A stretch of DNA of 64,000 nt from Candidatus Methanophagales archaeon (GCA_024699715.1 JANPRD010000005.1:1-64000), one strand, 5' to 3'; positions 10,792 through 20,805 are shown, counted from the stretch's first letter. Numbers and translations: made by a program. The notes: generated by a model not told the origin, from the sequence alone.

Positions 10792-11313
10792 TTGCAACTT
10801 TTAATCCCAAATTACACTAACTTACTCATTTTAAATCCTTTGAATGTGCAGGAAAGACCATGGACTCTCGTAACTCACATATTTTTGCATGCAAGCTTTG
10901 AGCATTTCTTCATTAACATGCTTTTTCTTGCGTTTTTTGCACCTGTTTTGGAGCGAGCAGTCGGCAGTAGAAATTTTCTTGCGGTCTTCTTCCTTTCAGG
11001 CATCGCTGCAGGCGTCGGCTGGTGCTTGACATCGCAGAGTCCCGTTTTGGGAGCGAGCGGGGCGTTATGCGGCGTCTTCGGAGCACTTGCGGTGCTTATG
11101 CCTCGCATGCGTGTCTATTTCTTCTTCTTTCTGCCGATGGAGATGTGGCTCGCAGCCATTTTATTTGCACTCTACGACTTCTTCTTTGCATTCTCCGGTG
11201 ACCATATTGCGCACACCGCCCACCTCTCAGGTCTTTTCTTTGGCATGCTCGCAGGCGTCATGCTGCGGGAAAAGGCAAGAAGCGTCGGCGGAGGCTTCAG
11301 AAGAGGATTCTAA
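10792..11313 (+). CDS. Rhomboid-family intramembrane serine protease
   Basis: WTLVTHIFLHASFEHFFINMLFL, GASGALCGVFGAL (catalytic GxSG), HTAHLSGLFFG. Confidence 0.9.
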   Translation: MQLLIPNYTNLLILNPLNVQERPWTLVTHIFLHASFEHFFINMLFLAFFAPVLERAVGSRNFLAVFFLSGIAAGVGWCLTSQSPVLGASGALCGVFGALAVLMPRMRVYFFFFLPMEMWLAAILFALYDFFFAFSGDHIAHTAHLSGLFFGMLAGVMLREKARSVGGGFRRGF

Positions 11314-11513
11314 CTCTTCTTACGCTTGTGCCGCTCCCCTCCTCTTTCTCTGCACTCTCTCCACACTCTCCACTCTTCTCTCACTCTCCGCACGCTCCCC
11401 ACATATTAAAACCAAAAATGATTTTAATACTTATATCAGAAATAAGAAGCATCTCAAAATTGATAAGGATGCGAGAGCGTGGGAGTGCGTGAGCGTGTGC
11501 GTTTCTGGGGGGG

Positions 11514-12206
11514 ATGAGGGGGGATATGGATGCGGAGACGATATTTTCGTTGAGGAAGCTTGCATTGCTCGGTGCGATGGAGCAGCCGATAAAATTGTCA
11601 GCAGCATCTTTCTCGGAGACGCTGAAATCCTCTGTGCAGACGGCTGCGAGACGCCTTCAAGAGATGGAGCGAGAAGGTCTGATTTACCGAAGAATCATGG
11701 TGGACGGGCAGTGGGTGATGCTCACTCGTCGTGGAATAGATGTGCTTAAGGCGGAATGCCAAGAGTATCGTCAAATATTCTTCGCAAAGACGAACTTGGA
11801 GGTGGAGCTCGTAGGTAAAGTCATTACAGGTCTCGGCGAAGGCAAATACTACACGACGCTTGAAGGCTACAAAAGGCAGTTCAAGCGTAAGCTCGGCTTC
11901 TTTCCCTTTCCGGGCACGCTAAACATCAAGTTGGATGCCCGCAGTATTGAGGCGAGAAGAATGCTTGATTTCGCAAATGCAATCAGAATTGAAGGCTTCA
12001 AGACGCCTAAACGCACATTCGGCGGTGGTAGATGCTACCCCTGTGAAATACTACACGAGCGTGCAAAGGGCATACGCAGCTTCGTGATTATCCCAGAAAG
12101 GACGCACTACCCCGACGACATCATCGAAATCATCTCTCCGGTCTTCCTGCGTAAAGAACTGCAGTTGAATGACGGCGACTACCTCGCACTCCGAGTGAAA
12201 GTGTGA
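11514..12206 (+). CDS. ribK: CTP-dependent riboflavin kinase with N-terminal HTH domain
   Basis: VELVGKVITGLGEGKYYTTLEGYKRQFKRKLGFFPFPGTLNIKLD. Confidence 0.92.
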   Translation: MRGDMDAETIFSLRKLALLGAMEQPIKLSAASFSETLKSSVQTAARRLQEMEREGLIYRRIMVDGQWVMLTRRGIDVLKAECQEYRQIFFAKTNLEVELVGKVITGLGEGKYYTTLEGYKRQFKRKLGFFPFPGTLNIKLDARSIEARRMLDFANAIRIEGFKTPKRTFGGGRCYPCEILHERAKGIRSFVIIPERTHYPDDIIEIISPVFLRKELQLNDGDYLALRVKV

Positions 12207-12342
12207 GCGGTGCGTGCATGCAGACACCAGTGCGCAGAGTGCATGTGTGGAGTGTGTGGTATGAGATGTGCGGTGTGGCGGTGTAAGGTGTGAGATGTGC
12301 GGTGTGAGGTGTGAGATGAGAGTTCGTTGGGAGGGATGAGAA

Positions 12343-13092
12343 ATGTTGCCAGCATCGGTGAAGAAGGGAGCGGAGGATTTTCGTAAGGGAAGAGTGGTGT
12401 TAATCTACGATGCAGACGACAGGGAGGGCGAGACAGACCTTGCGATGCCGGCATTTTCAGTCTCGTGGAAGGATGTCGCCTTTTTTCGTAAGAGGGGCGG
12501 TGGGCTGATTTGTGTTGCGATTCATCCGTTAGCTGCGGAGAAGCTCGGTCTGCCGTTTGTGAGCGATGTGATGCGTTGCGCATCGGAGAAGTTTCCATCG
12601 TTGAGAGGTCTCGTGGAGGAAGAGGGCGACATTCCCTACGACAGACGCTCTTCTTTCTCGCTCTGGGTGAACCACCGTGAGACATTCACAGGCATCACGG
12701 ACAGAGACAGGGCACTGACAATAAACCGCATAGGCAGGGCGGTTGAGCGAGTTCTTGCGGGTCTGCCCTACGATTTCTGCGATGAATTCCGCACACCCGG
12801 GCATGTCGCAATACTTCGTGCTGCTGACGGTCTGCTTGAAGAGCGTTGCGGTCAGACGGAGCTTTCCGTTGCTCTGGCACTGCTCGCAGGCATTCCTCCA
12901 GCGGTGGCAATATGCGAGATGCTTGACGAAAAGACGGGAAGGGCGCTACCTAAAGAGGAGGCACGCTCTTTCGCAGAAGCAAACAACATCGCCTTCATTC
13001 AGGGCGAAGAAATAAAAATTGCGTTTGAAAAAATGTATCCTTCACACGCATATCTATACACACTTCTTAATGAAAATGTTCATTCTATATAA
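12343..13092 (+). CDS. ribB: 3,4-dihydroxy-2-butanone 4-phosphate synthase
   Basis: VVLIYDADDREGETDLAMPA, GITDRDRALTI, FRTPGHVAILRAADG. Confidence 0.93.
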   Translation: MLPASVKKGAEDFRKGRVVLIYDADDREGETDLAMPAFSVSWKDVAFFRKRGGGLICVAIHPLAAEKLGLPFVSDVMRCASEKFPSLRGLVEEEGDIPYDRRSSFSLWVNHRETFTGITDRDRALTINRIGRAVERVLAGLPYDFCDEFRTPGHVAILRAADGLLEERCGQTELSVALALLAGIPPAVAICEMLDEKTGRALPKEEARSFAEANNIAFIQGEEIKIAFEKMYPSHAYLYTLLNENVHSI

Positions 13093-13188
13093 TAGAATGT
13101 GTTAAAATACTAATTTTTTTTATTATTAAAAGGCGAGAAAGGTCAAATAGAGGAATCCATGCTGCTTTCTGCATTGCCTGCTGCGATT

Positions 13189-13431
13189 TTATTTCCGTAT
13201 GTTCTGTATTAGCTCAGGCAGTTGCGAATTCTTTCTCGTCATCGCAGATACTATTTCGGAGAGGAGGACGAATATCGCCTGCTTATGCTCTTCCTTGCTG
13301 CGATGCACTTGGAACGGCGAAATACCCAGCGACTCATAACGCACAAAGTCGCAAGCCAAGCCGTTCTGCTCGCAGAACTCCTTCAACTGCGCTAAAAGCA
13401 TGTGCAAGTGGATTATCTCCTCCTTTCTCAT
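13189..13431 (-). CDS. UPF0058 family protein
   Basis: MRKEEIIHLHMLLAQLKEFCE...YESLGISPFQVHRSKEEHKQAIFVL. Confidence 0.85.
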   Translation of the reverse strand: MRKEEIIHLHMLLAQLKEFCEQNGLACDFVRYESLGISPFQVHRSKEEHKQAIFVLLSEIVSAMTRKNSQLPELIQNIRK

Positions 13432-13564
13432 CGCTTTCGTGATGCGTTCTCATAATATTTAAATTTTGCCTACAATAATTATGTGCGGGCGAGGCGGTGT
13501 GGTGGTGCGGCGGGCGTGCGTGTGCGTAGTGACGATGTGTGTGCGTGTGTGTGCGATGTGTGGT

Positions 13565-13649
13565 GCCGCTGTAGCTCAGTGGAAGAGCGGCTGACTCGTA
13601 AGGTCGCCGGGAAATCAGCAGGTCGTGGGTTCAAATCCCACCAGCGGCT
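13565..13649 (+). tRNA. tRNA-Thr(CGT) with putative 13-nt intron after position 37
   Basis: Acceptor GCCGCTG/CAGCGGC; D-arm GCTC/GAGC; anticodon stem GCTGA/TCAGC, loop CTCGTA + intron aggtcgccgggaa + A; T-arm GTGGG TTCAAAT CCCAC. Confidence 0.8.
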
Positions 13650-13729
13650 TTATTTTTTTAATTAAAGGGCGAGGAAGTAGAGAGAAGGCGAGGCAGCAAA
13701 AGGCAAAAGCGGTGGTGGTGAGTTGAGAG

Positions 13730-15322
13730 GTGTCGTCGGTGTCTGCTAAAGAGGTCTCTTTTCCGAGGGATTTGCCCCGCAAGTCAGAATTTAGCGAGTG
13801 GTATTCGGAGGTCTTGTGGCGTGCTGAAATCGTGGACACGAGGTATCCCGTGAAGGGCGTTTGCGTTTGGTATCCATTCGGCTTCAAACTCCGAAACCTG
13901 ATTTACGGCATTCTCCGCTCACTGCTTGACGAAAGCGGGCATCAGGAGGCACTCTTCCCCCTCTTAATCCCAAGAAGCGAGTTATTGAAGGAGGAAAAGC
14001 ATATAAAAGGGTTTGAAGGCGAGGTTTTTTGGGTCACAAGAGGGGGATTTGAGGAATTAGAGATGCCTTTAGCGCTCCGTCCAACTTCAGAAACAGCAAT
14101 TTACCCCATGTTCAACCTCTGGATTCGCTCTCACAGAGATTTACCCATTCGCATTTACCAAATAGTGAATGTTTTTCGCTACGAGACGAAGCACACTCGC
14201 CCTTTAATCCGAGTTCGTGAGATTACTTCGTTCAAGGAGGCTCACACCGCACACGCAACTCGTGAGGACGCAGAGAGGCAAGTGAGAACCGCAGTAGAGA
14301 TTTACAAGCAATTTTTTGAGCGGCTTGCAGTGCCTTTTGTTGTTACGAAGCGACCTGATTGGGACAAATTTCCCGGTGCTGAATACACTATTGCGTTTGA
14401 CACGCTCATGCCTGACGGAAGAACGATGCAAATTGCGACCATTCACATGCTCGGAGAGAATTTCTCACGCACTTTTGACATCACTTTTGAGGATGCAGAC
14501 GGCACTCGCAAGTTCGTCCAGCAAACATGCTACGGCATCTCTGAAAGATGCGTCGCAGCAGTAATCGCAATTCACGGCGACGACCACGGATTAGTCCTAC
14601 CGCCTGAAGTCGCACCCGTTCAAGTCGTTGTCGTGCCTATTCTGTTCTCAAAGGCTTCAACAGCACAAACAACACAAACACACTCGCAGTCTTCACAAGG
14701 CTCTTCTTCTGAGCAGAGCATTTCTGCAAAGGAGCAAGAAGCTTCAGATGCGGAAAGCACGAACAAGAGGGTGCTTGAGGTGAGCCGTTCGGTGTGCGAG
14801 GCGCTGAAGAGTGCGGGGATTCGTGTTGTTTTAGACGATTCAGAAGAGCGACCGGGTGCGAAGTTCTACAAGTGGGAGATGAGGGGCGTCCCGCTGCGTA
14901 TTGAAATAGGACCGAGGGACTTGCAGGCGGAGCGGTGCGTGCTTGTCAAGCGGAACGACTTTCAAAGGATAGCAGTGAATATTGAGCGTGTTGTGCCTGT
15001 CGTAAGGGAAACGCTCTCGCAGATTCACGCAGAGATGCGGGAGAAGGCGTGGCGAAAATTCGCAGAAAGAATGCACATCGTAAGAGCTTCGGGAGCAGAG
15101 GAGGACGGCGAGACTGTGCTTCAGGAGATGAGTGCGAGGGTCTCTGAAGGAGGGGGCATATTCTCCGTTTTCATCTGCGATAGCGAGGACTGCGGACGGC
15201 GGGTGAAAGAGACAGCGGGCGTCAGTGTTCTCGGCGAGCCCTGCGAAGAGCAGAATGAAATTGCGAAATGTATTATTTGTTCAAAAGATTGTAGTAGGAA
15301 ATATGTTGCGAAGGCGTATTAA
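13730..15322 (+). CDS. proS: Prolyl-tRNA synthetase
   Basis: EALFPLLIPRSELLKEEKHIKGFEGEVFWVT, RPTSETAIYPMF, RETKHTRPLIRVREI-like core; carries a low-complexity insert. Confidence 0.95.
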   Translation: MSSVSAKEVSFPRDLPRKSEFSEWYSEVLWRAEIVDTRYPVKGVCVWYPFGFKLRNLIYGILRSLLDESGHQEALFPLLIPRSELLKEEKHIKGFEGEVFWVTRGGFEELEMPLALRPTSETAIYPMFNLWIRSHRDLPIRIYQIVNVFRYETKHTRPLIRVREITSFKEAHTAHATREDAERQVRTAVEIYKQFFERLAVPFVVTKRPDWDKFPGAEYTIAFDTLMPDGRTMQIATIHMLGENFSRTFDITFEDADGTRKFVQQTCYGISERCVAAVIAIHGDDHGLVLPPEVAPVQVVVVPILFSKASTAQTTQTHSQSSQGSSSEQSISAKEQEASDAESTNKRVLEVSRSVCEALKSAGIRVVLDDSEERPGAKFYKWEMRGVPLRIEIGPRDLQAERCVLVKRNDFQRIAVNIERVVPVVRETLSQIHAEMREKAWRKFAERMHIVRASGAEEDGETVLQEMSARVSEGGGIFSVFICDSEDCGRRVKETAGVSVLGEPCEEQNEIAKCIICSKDCSRKYVAKAY

Positions 15323-15424
15323 TGTTTTGTATTTCGCACTGCTCTTTTCCCTTCGCTTTTGAAAGCAGGCATGTGCGAAAAAAACCGAAAGATTTAAAGT
15401 AGGCTTGCTTGCAGCACAGATGCG

Positions 15425-16681
15425 ATGGGCGTAGGAAGGGGGGAGCGTCGGGGCTTCAGATACATAAGTCGTGTGGTAGAGAATGTGAAGCGTGTGCGAG
15501 AATCGGATTTGAGGGCGATTTACGAGGATTTAAGCGAAGCAGACTGCATTATTCTCGTGGGCGAAGGTCGCTCTCAAGGCGCTCTTTTCATCGGCATGGG
15601 TCAAATAAACAAAACGGTTCGCACCGTTGAGGATATTGACTTTCCCGGGAGGAACATCTTGGATGCTGCTCCGAAGTTGGAGCGAATGCACGGAAAAATC
15701 GTCGTTCTTGTGAATTCAGGTAGCGGAGAGACACCCATTCCTAAGATTGTGGCACAACAACTCGCAGAATACATAGAGAAGACGCACAGTGAGAAGTTCA
15801 AAATAGATGCAATCGTTTCAAATCCGAAATCTTCAGTCGGAGAAATTGCGAAGAGCTTCGGCTCCGTAGTCGTCCTCGCAGGTAGAGACGGCGAAAGCGG
15901 AAAGCGTAAGAGGAGCGGAAGCGGCGAAGACAGCACTCGCAACTCAACCGCAGATGCAGGCGTAGCGAGAGTGGCGAGGGAAAAGGGCGATGCCCGTGAG
16001 GATGGAAAGAAGGGGGAAGAAAAGGAAGACGAGGAAGAAGAGGAAGCGGACATCCTTGAGAGTGGCATAATGAACGACATTTACGAGCTCGGAAGCCTGC
16101 TGATTCTTCAGAAAATAAAGGAATGCATAAATGAAGGGGAGGGATTTGAGTGCTTGACGGCGGCGATAAATGAAGAGGCGAGAGCAATTAGAGAAGTTGT
16201 GAGCGATTTCATTCGTTGCGAGCTTTATGGCGACATCATTGACGAGCTTGAGCGGAGGAATCGCATAATTATCGGCGGTTTTGGACCTGCGAGGCATGTT
16301 GCGATGATGACTGCGATAAGACTTCAGCATGTGAAGCGTGCAATCGGCGACGATGCTTATCTCGCAGGACCCTTCGCACCGAGACCCCGTGCTGGAGACA
16401 TCCTATTCCTCATCTCTTGGAGCGGTGAGACGCTTCCTTTGCTTGAGTGGTGTAGAAAGCACAAAGAAATCGGCGGCTCCGTTTATTCAATCGTCGGAAA
16501 TTATTCAACGCTTGCCGAGCAATCAAAAAGCTTCAGACTGAATGCACCCGTGAGTGTCTTCTACGAGAGAGCCACTTTCGCCCTCTCACCACTGCCTCTA
16601 CACCTCGTTGAGCGCCTCAGAGAGCGGGGCTTCGAACTCCCTGAATACATCATGCGTTGGTTCCACTCTATTATGCAGTGA
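15425..16681 (+). CDS. SIS-domain (sugar isomerase) protein, two SIS-like halves with charged insert
   Basis: IILVGEGRSQGALFIGMG, VLVNSGSGETPIPKIVAQQL, LFLISWSGETLPLLEWC. Confidence 0.75.
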   Translation: MGVGRGERRGFRYISRVVENVKRVRESDLRAIYEDLSEADCIILVGEGRSQGALFIGMGQINKTVRTVEDIDFPGRNILDAAPKLERMHGKIVVLVNSGSGETPIPKIVAQQLAEYIEKTHSEKFKIDAIVSNPKSSVGEIAKSFGSVVVLAGRDGESGKRKRSGSGEDSTRNSTADAGVARVAREKGDAREDGKKGEEKEDEEEEEADILESGIMNDIYELGSLLILQKIKECINEGEGFECLTAAINEEARAIREVVSDFIRCELYGDIIDELERRNRIIIGGFGPARHVAMMTAIRLQHVKRAIGDDAYLAGPFAPRPRAGDILFLISWSGETLPLLEWCRKHKEIGGSVYSIVGNYSTLAEQSKSFRLNAPVSVFYERATFALSPLPLHLVERLRERGFELPEYIMRWFHSIMQ

Positions 16682-16826
16682 AAGACAATCATTTCGTAAT
16701 CACTGGAATTTCACGACCCTCTGCTCTTAAGATTCTTGTGTGGATTGCACATATAACTAAGGGGAAGTGAAATAGAAAAAGAAGCTCTGAGGAAAGAAAA
16801 ATGGACAGCTTTACCCAATTATCCAT

Positions 16827-17246
16827 TTGACATCATTTGACATAGTTCACATAAGAGTTCCTTTGGACAATAGGTCGCGTTCTGATGTTGAGCTGAAGGA
16901 GTTATTTCTCCGAGTATTTGTCAACTATGCTCCTCTCAAATACATTATATGGAGCAAGAAGGAAAAAGAGGCGGGGATTGAAACTGAGAAGGAAAGAGAA
17001 GTGGAGCTTGAGCTCTCCACTTGGAATACAGAAAATTTTGTTTTCCGTAAGAACTCTAAAGGAGAGCTAGATTTTTACATACATTTTCCTCCATATGTGG
17101 ATACAAGAAGCTCGGAGATTAAATTGAAATTGATCGGGTATGCTGTCTTTGATTCGCCATTCGGTGAATTCACCAAAAAAATAATTATTGAAACTAAAAT
17201 CGCCAAAGAAGATTGGAAGCCCAGAATAAAACATGTTGTCTTCTGA
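16827..17246 (+). CDS. Hypothetical protein
   Basis: 139-aa ORF without a recognised motif. Confidence 0.4.
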   Translation: MTSFDIVHIRVPLDNRSRSDVELKELFLRVFVNYAPLKYIIWSKKEKEAGIETEKEREVELELSTWNTENFVFRKNSKGELDFYIHFPPYVDTRSSEIKLKLIGYAVFDSPFGEFTKKIIIETKIAKEDWKPRIKHVVF

Positions 17247-17278
17247 AATATCACAGATGTTAAAAGCGAAGGAAAGCA

Positions 17279-17824
17279 TTAATATTTCAAAGCAATAGGG
17301 GTTTTTCCATGCTTCACACGCTCTCCTTCACGCACAATCACATTGAAATTCGGAGGAATGCACACATCCACTCTTGAACCGAAGCATATTTTGCCGATTA
17401 TTTCGCCCTTCTCAACGGATTGACCCTCATTCACATAGCAAATTATCTTTCTTGTGAAGAAGCCTGCGATTTGAATCACACGAATGTCGCCGAAATCTGT
17501 GCTTATTTCTATTGTATTCCGCCTGTTTGATGCACTTCTGCGTAGAAATGCGGGCTTGAAACCCCCTTCTTCGTATTTAATCTGCTTAATGATGCCACTT
17601 AGCGGTGCGACGGTGACATGCGGGCTGTGAAGAGGCATGAAAATAGAGATGCTTCTTTCGGTTGCGAGCATCACCTTCCCACTTGCGGGAGAGACCATGA
17701 CTTCATCTGAAGAGCTGCTGACGCTTTGAATGCTTCTTTTCCCTTTCATGTTCATGCTAAGCCTGATGCATTCAAGCATTTGAGACGATTCATGTTCATT
17801 TTGCTTAACGCTCACGGAAGCCAT
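17279..17824 (-). CDS. Phosphatidylserine/archaetidylserine decarboxylase family protein
   Basis: [63 protein letters not shown]. Confidence 0.85.
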   Translation of the reverse strand: MASVSVKQNEHESSQMLECIRLSMNMKGKRSIQSVSSSSDEVMVSPASGKVMLATERSISIFMPLHSPHVTVAPLSGIIKQIKYEEGGFKPAFLRRSASNRRNTIEISTDFGDIRVIQIAGFFTRKIICYVNEGQSVEKGEIIGKICFGSRVDVCIPPNFNVIVREGERVKHGKTPIALKY

Positions 17825-18521
17825 ATTTACCGATGAGAGGGACAAAAGATACTGCGCATTTCCGCTCTTTTCGTATTCCGCCGCTGCGAGTTTTCTCAAT
17901 CAAATACAAATCTTGAAGGACGCTTCCGAGCGGAATCACCATTTTTCCGCCCTCTTTCAACTGCTCAACAAGAGGAGGAGGGACATCTGGCGAGGCACAA
18001 GTGACGCAAATCTTGTCAAAAGGAGCGAATTTTGGCAGACCGAGCGAGCCGTTGCCGAAGAAGACGGAGACACGATGCTCGTATCCTGCCTTTTTTAAGT
18101 TCTGCGATGCGAAATCAACGAGGCTGCGTATGCGTTCAATCGTGAAGACATGCCCCTCTTCGCCCACTAATTCCGCAAGAACGGCTGCATGGTAGCCAGA
18201 GCCTGCTCCGACCTCAAGCACCTTCTCGCCTTTACGCAGGTCTAAAAGGTGGCACATTATTGCGACCATGTGCGGTGCGCTGATTGTCTGACCCTCGCCG
18301 ATGTGAAGCGGGCAGTCCTCGTATGCATACGACCTCAAGTGCGGAGGCACGAAAAGATGACGCTTCACTCGCAACATCGCATCCAAAACACGCTCATCCG
18401 CAATTCTCTGCCTACGCAAACGCTCTACCATCCGAAGCCTCGCAGACGCAAACCTCGCCTCCTCCTCTTCCGTTACCTCATCCGCTGCTCCCTCACACCT
18501 CTCCTTCCTCTTCTCTTTCAT
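17805..18521 (-). CDS. pcm: Protein-L-isoaspartate O-methyltransferase
   Basis: [57 protein letters not shown]. Confidence 0.93.
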   Translation of the reverse strand: MKEKRKERCEGAADEVTEEEEARFASARLRMVERLRRQRIADERVLDAMLRVKRHLFVPPHLRSYAYEDCPLHIGEGQTISAPHMVAIMCHLLDLRKGEKVLEVGAGSGYHAAVLAELVGEEGHVFTIERIRSLVDFASQNLKKAGYEHRVSVFFGNGSLGLPKFAPFDKICVTCASPDVPPPLVEQLKEGGKMVIPLGSVLQDLYLIEKTRSGGIRKERKCAVSFVPLIGKYGFRER

Positions 18522-18629
18522 CCTCTTCCTCCACCGCCTTCCTCTCCCTCCTCACTCGCATCCCCTCAAATTCTTCTTCCTTTTACTTCTTCCGAGCGTT
18601 CTGTGCTGTGCTGCGCGTTGCTCATTCGC

Positions 18630-19199
18630 TCATTTCCTCTTCGCCGCCCCTCCTTCTTCACCTTCTCCAGATGCCTCAACGAAATCAAAAGCCATCTCCC
18701 TCCGCTTCCGCTCTAAAAATCGGTAGACGGTGCCGTGTGGCGCCCCGTTGACGAGCATTTCAACCGCCTCACGAGCAACCTTTATTTGATGCGAGTTGCC
18801 GATGAAAGCGACGGTTTTGCCGTAAACTGAAACATCCGCACCCGTTAATTCCTCAATTATTTGACGAGTTCTGCCGTTTTTACCTATAATGCGACCCTTA
18901 ATTCGCTTCAAAGCCTTCTCAGATAGGTGAGAAAGCGAGAGAATGTCAAAAATAAGAAGCTCGTCGTCAAGCAGTTTGAACGCCTTTTCGGGTGAGAAAC
19001 CCCTTCCGATTGCCTTAACGACCTCCGCAACCCTGAACACTTTCAACGCATCTTCACCCTCCACGAGAACCTCACCGCTCTCGCTGTCCACCTGAATGCT
19101 GCAAGACCCCTTCTCCTCAAGAAAAGCCTTAACAGAGCCGTTCTTGCCGATGAGAACGCCTATTCGCTCATGCGGAATCTTCAAAAATTGCGTCGGCAT
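18630..19199 (-). CDS. KH-domain RNA-processing protein (Dim2/Krr1-like archaeal)
   Basis: IPHERIGVLIGKNGSVK, RIKGRIIGKNGRTRQIIEELTGADVSVYGKTVAFIG. Confidence 0.88.
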   Translation of the reverse strand: MPTQFLKIPHERIGVLIGKNGSVKAFLEEKGSCSIQVDSESGEVLVEGEDALKVFRVAEVVKAIGRGFSPEKAFKLLDDELLIFDILSLSHLSEKALKRIKGRIIGKNGRTRQIIEELTGADVSVYGKTVAFIGNSHQIKVAREAVEMLVNGAPHGTVYRFLERKRREMAFDFVEASGEGEEGGAAKRK

Positions 19200-19262
19200 T
19201 TCTCCACCTCCTCCTTCGCTCTTCGCTCCCTATTTTGCATTCTTTCCCCTTCCACGCTTCAG

Positions 19263-19898
19263 TCAGGAGAGGATTTCCTTGCAGACATCTTCGTGAGAGA
19301 GATTCAAGCCGAGTTTTTGGAAGAAAGCAACGATATTTCTGAGGTCTCTTTGCAGGAAATCCATCGCTTTCGGATGGCTCGTCAGCACCGCCTGACCCAT
19401 GTCTATTAAAACAGGTCTCGCAGAAGAAAGAGCAGATGCGGTGATTCCCTCGCTCCCTCTCTCCTCCTCGCCCCCCTCCATTTTAAAATCCAGCAGAATG
19501 TTGAACTCGCTCAAGTCCGCATGGACGAGACCCGCTTTTTCATACAAAACCTTCACATTCGCAAGAATGCGTTCAAAGATGTGTTGAGCGTGAGGTCGCA
19601 AGATTTCCTCAGGAACATCCCTCAAGCGAGGGGCGGGGATGCCTTCTCTACCGATGAAATCCATCACAAGCACATTCTTCTCGTATGCAATCGGAGCAGG
19701 AACGCTCACGCCCGCCCGAAATGCACGCTTCAAGTTTTTGAACTCTTTCCGAGCCCAAGTGAAGACGACAGAACGCCTGTCCTTTTTAACATTCTCAAAT
19801 CTCGGGTCGCCAAGAATATACTCAAGCATCGCTTTGAAGTTTGAGGTGCTCACCTTATATATCTTAACCGCAACCTCCCTCTGCCGTTCTTCCCGCAC
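19263..19898 (-). CDS. rio1: RIO1-type serine protein kinase, C-terminal part (frameshifted from 19850..20146)
   Basis: EVAVKIYKVSTSNFK, GLVHADLSEFNILL, LIDMGQAV. Confidence 0.9.
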   Translation of the reverse strand: MREERQREVAVKIYKVSTSNFKAMLEYILGDPRFENVKKDRRSVVFTWARKEFKNLKRAFRAGVSVPAPIAYEKNVLVMDFIGREGIPAPRLRDVPEEILRPHAQHIFERILANVKVLYEKAGLVHADLSEFNILLDFKMEGGEEERGSEGITASALSSARPVLIDMGQAVLTSHPKAMDFLQRDLRNIVAFFQKLGLNLSHEDVCKEILS

Positions 19899-20146
19899 CT
19901 CCTCCCCATCACCTCACGCACTTCTCCGCTCCCTGCCGCTGAACCACCGATTGCGTGGAAAACGATGGACTCTTTGCCCGTGCTGATTGGACCGCCGATG
20001 CCTGCGATTATGCGTCGCTGTGCAAGTTTGTAGAGCGTTTGGAGCGTGAGGTCGTCAAAAACATAACGCTCTACTTTCATTAACTTGTAGTCCTTCTTCC
20101 GCTTCTTACCCTTCGGCTCCCTTTCCCAACGCTCAAACTCCTCCAA
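19850..20146 (-). CDS. rio1: RIO1-type kinase, N-terminal part
   Basis: VFDDLTLQTLYKLAQRRIIAGIGGPISTGKESIVFHA; frame offset from 19263..19898, join near 19905. Confidence 0.85.
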   Translation of the reverse strand: MEEFERWEREPKGKKRKKDYKLMKVERYVFDDLTLQTLYKLAQRRIIAGIGGPISTGKESIVFHAIGGSAAGSGEVREVMGRRCGKNGRGRLRLRYIR

Positions 20147-20354
20147 CGCACCATTACCTCCCTCTTCCCCCTCTACTCCCTCTGCTCCCCCCTGCTTCCT
20201 CTGCTTCCTCCGCCTCTTCTCTCCTCCCCTCCACTTCCTTTCCCTCCAGCCCTTCCTCCAGCCCTTCCTCTATTTCCTCTGTTACCCCTCCTCACTTCTT
20301 ACCTCCAGAAGGCATCTCAAAACTTTGAATTCCACTGCTTAATCCTTTCAAAAT

Positions 20355-20692
20355 TCATAATTGTTTCAAAAATCCTTTCTTGCGAAGCCATTCTTCTTGC
20401 GGTCTCGTATATTTATGTATGATGTCGCCCTTTTCGGGCTGAAATTCCCACGGAACTACAATAACAACATCCCCAACATTTATCCATTCACGCCTTTTCA
20501 GCCTTCCGGGAATGCGAGCCATCCTCAAAACGCCGTCCTCGCACTGAACCATCGCCCTCCTACCGCCGAGCATCTTCTCAACAACGCCCAAAATCTCGCC
20601 CTTCTCTCGTCTCGGAATCCTCACACGAATGACCTCTCCTTCTTCTCCGCCTCTTACTCCGCCTTCTTCGCCTCCTTCGCCTCTCAATCCGT
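20355..20692 (-). CDS. Translation initiation factor aIF-1A (start uncertain)
   Basis: [77 protein letters not shown]. Confidence 0.92.
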
Positions 20693-20805
20693 CTGCACCA
20701 CCCTTGAAGAAAGATTTATTTAAAAAAAGAAATAGTAGCGAGAAGGAGCGAGGGGAGGGGAGAGCGGAGTTGAGCGTGGTAAGAGGTGCGATTTTCTCTT
20801 TTTTC

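Noticed and set aside
12179-12685. 168-aa minus-strand ORF overlapping ribB
   Set aside because: Low-complexity His/Ser/Thr translation of a GT-rich repeat and antisense to ribB
18284-18751. Long plus-strand ORFs opposite pcm and the KH-domain gene (155 aa each)
   Set aside because: Ser/Pro/Leu-rich shadow ORFs antisense to clear conserved genes; typical of GA-rich coding strands
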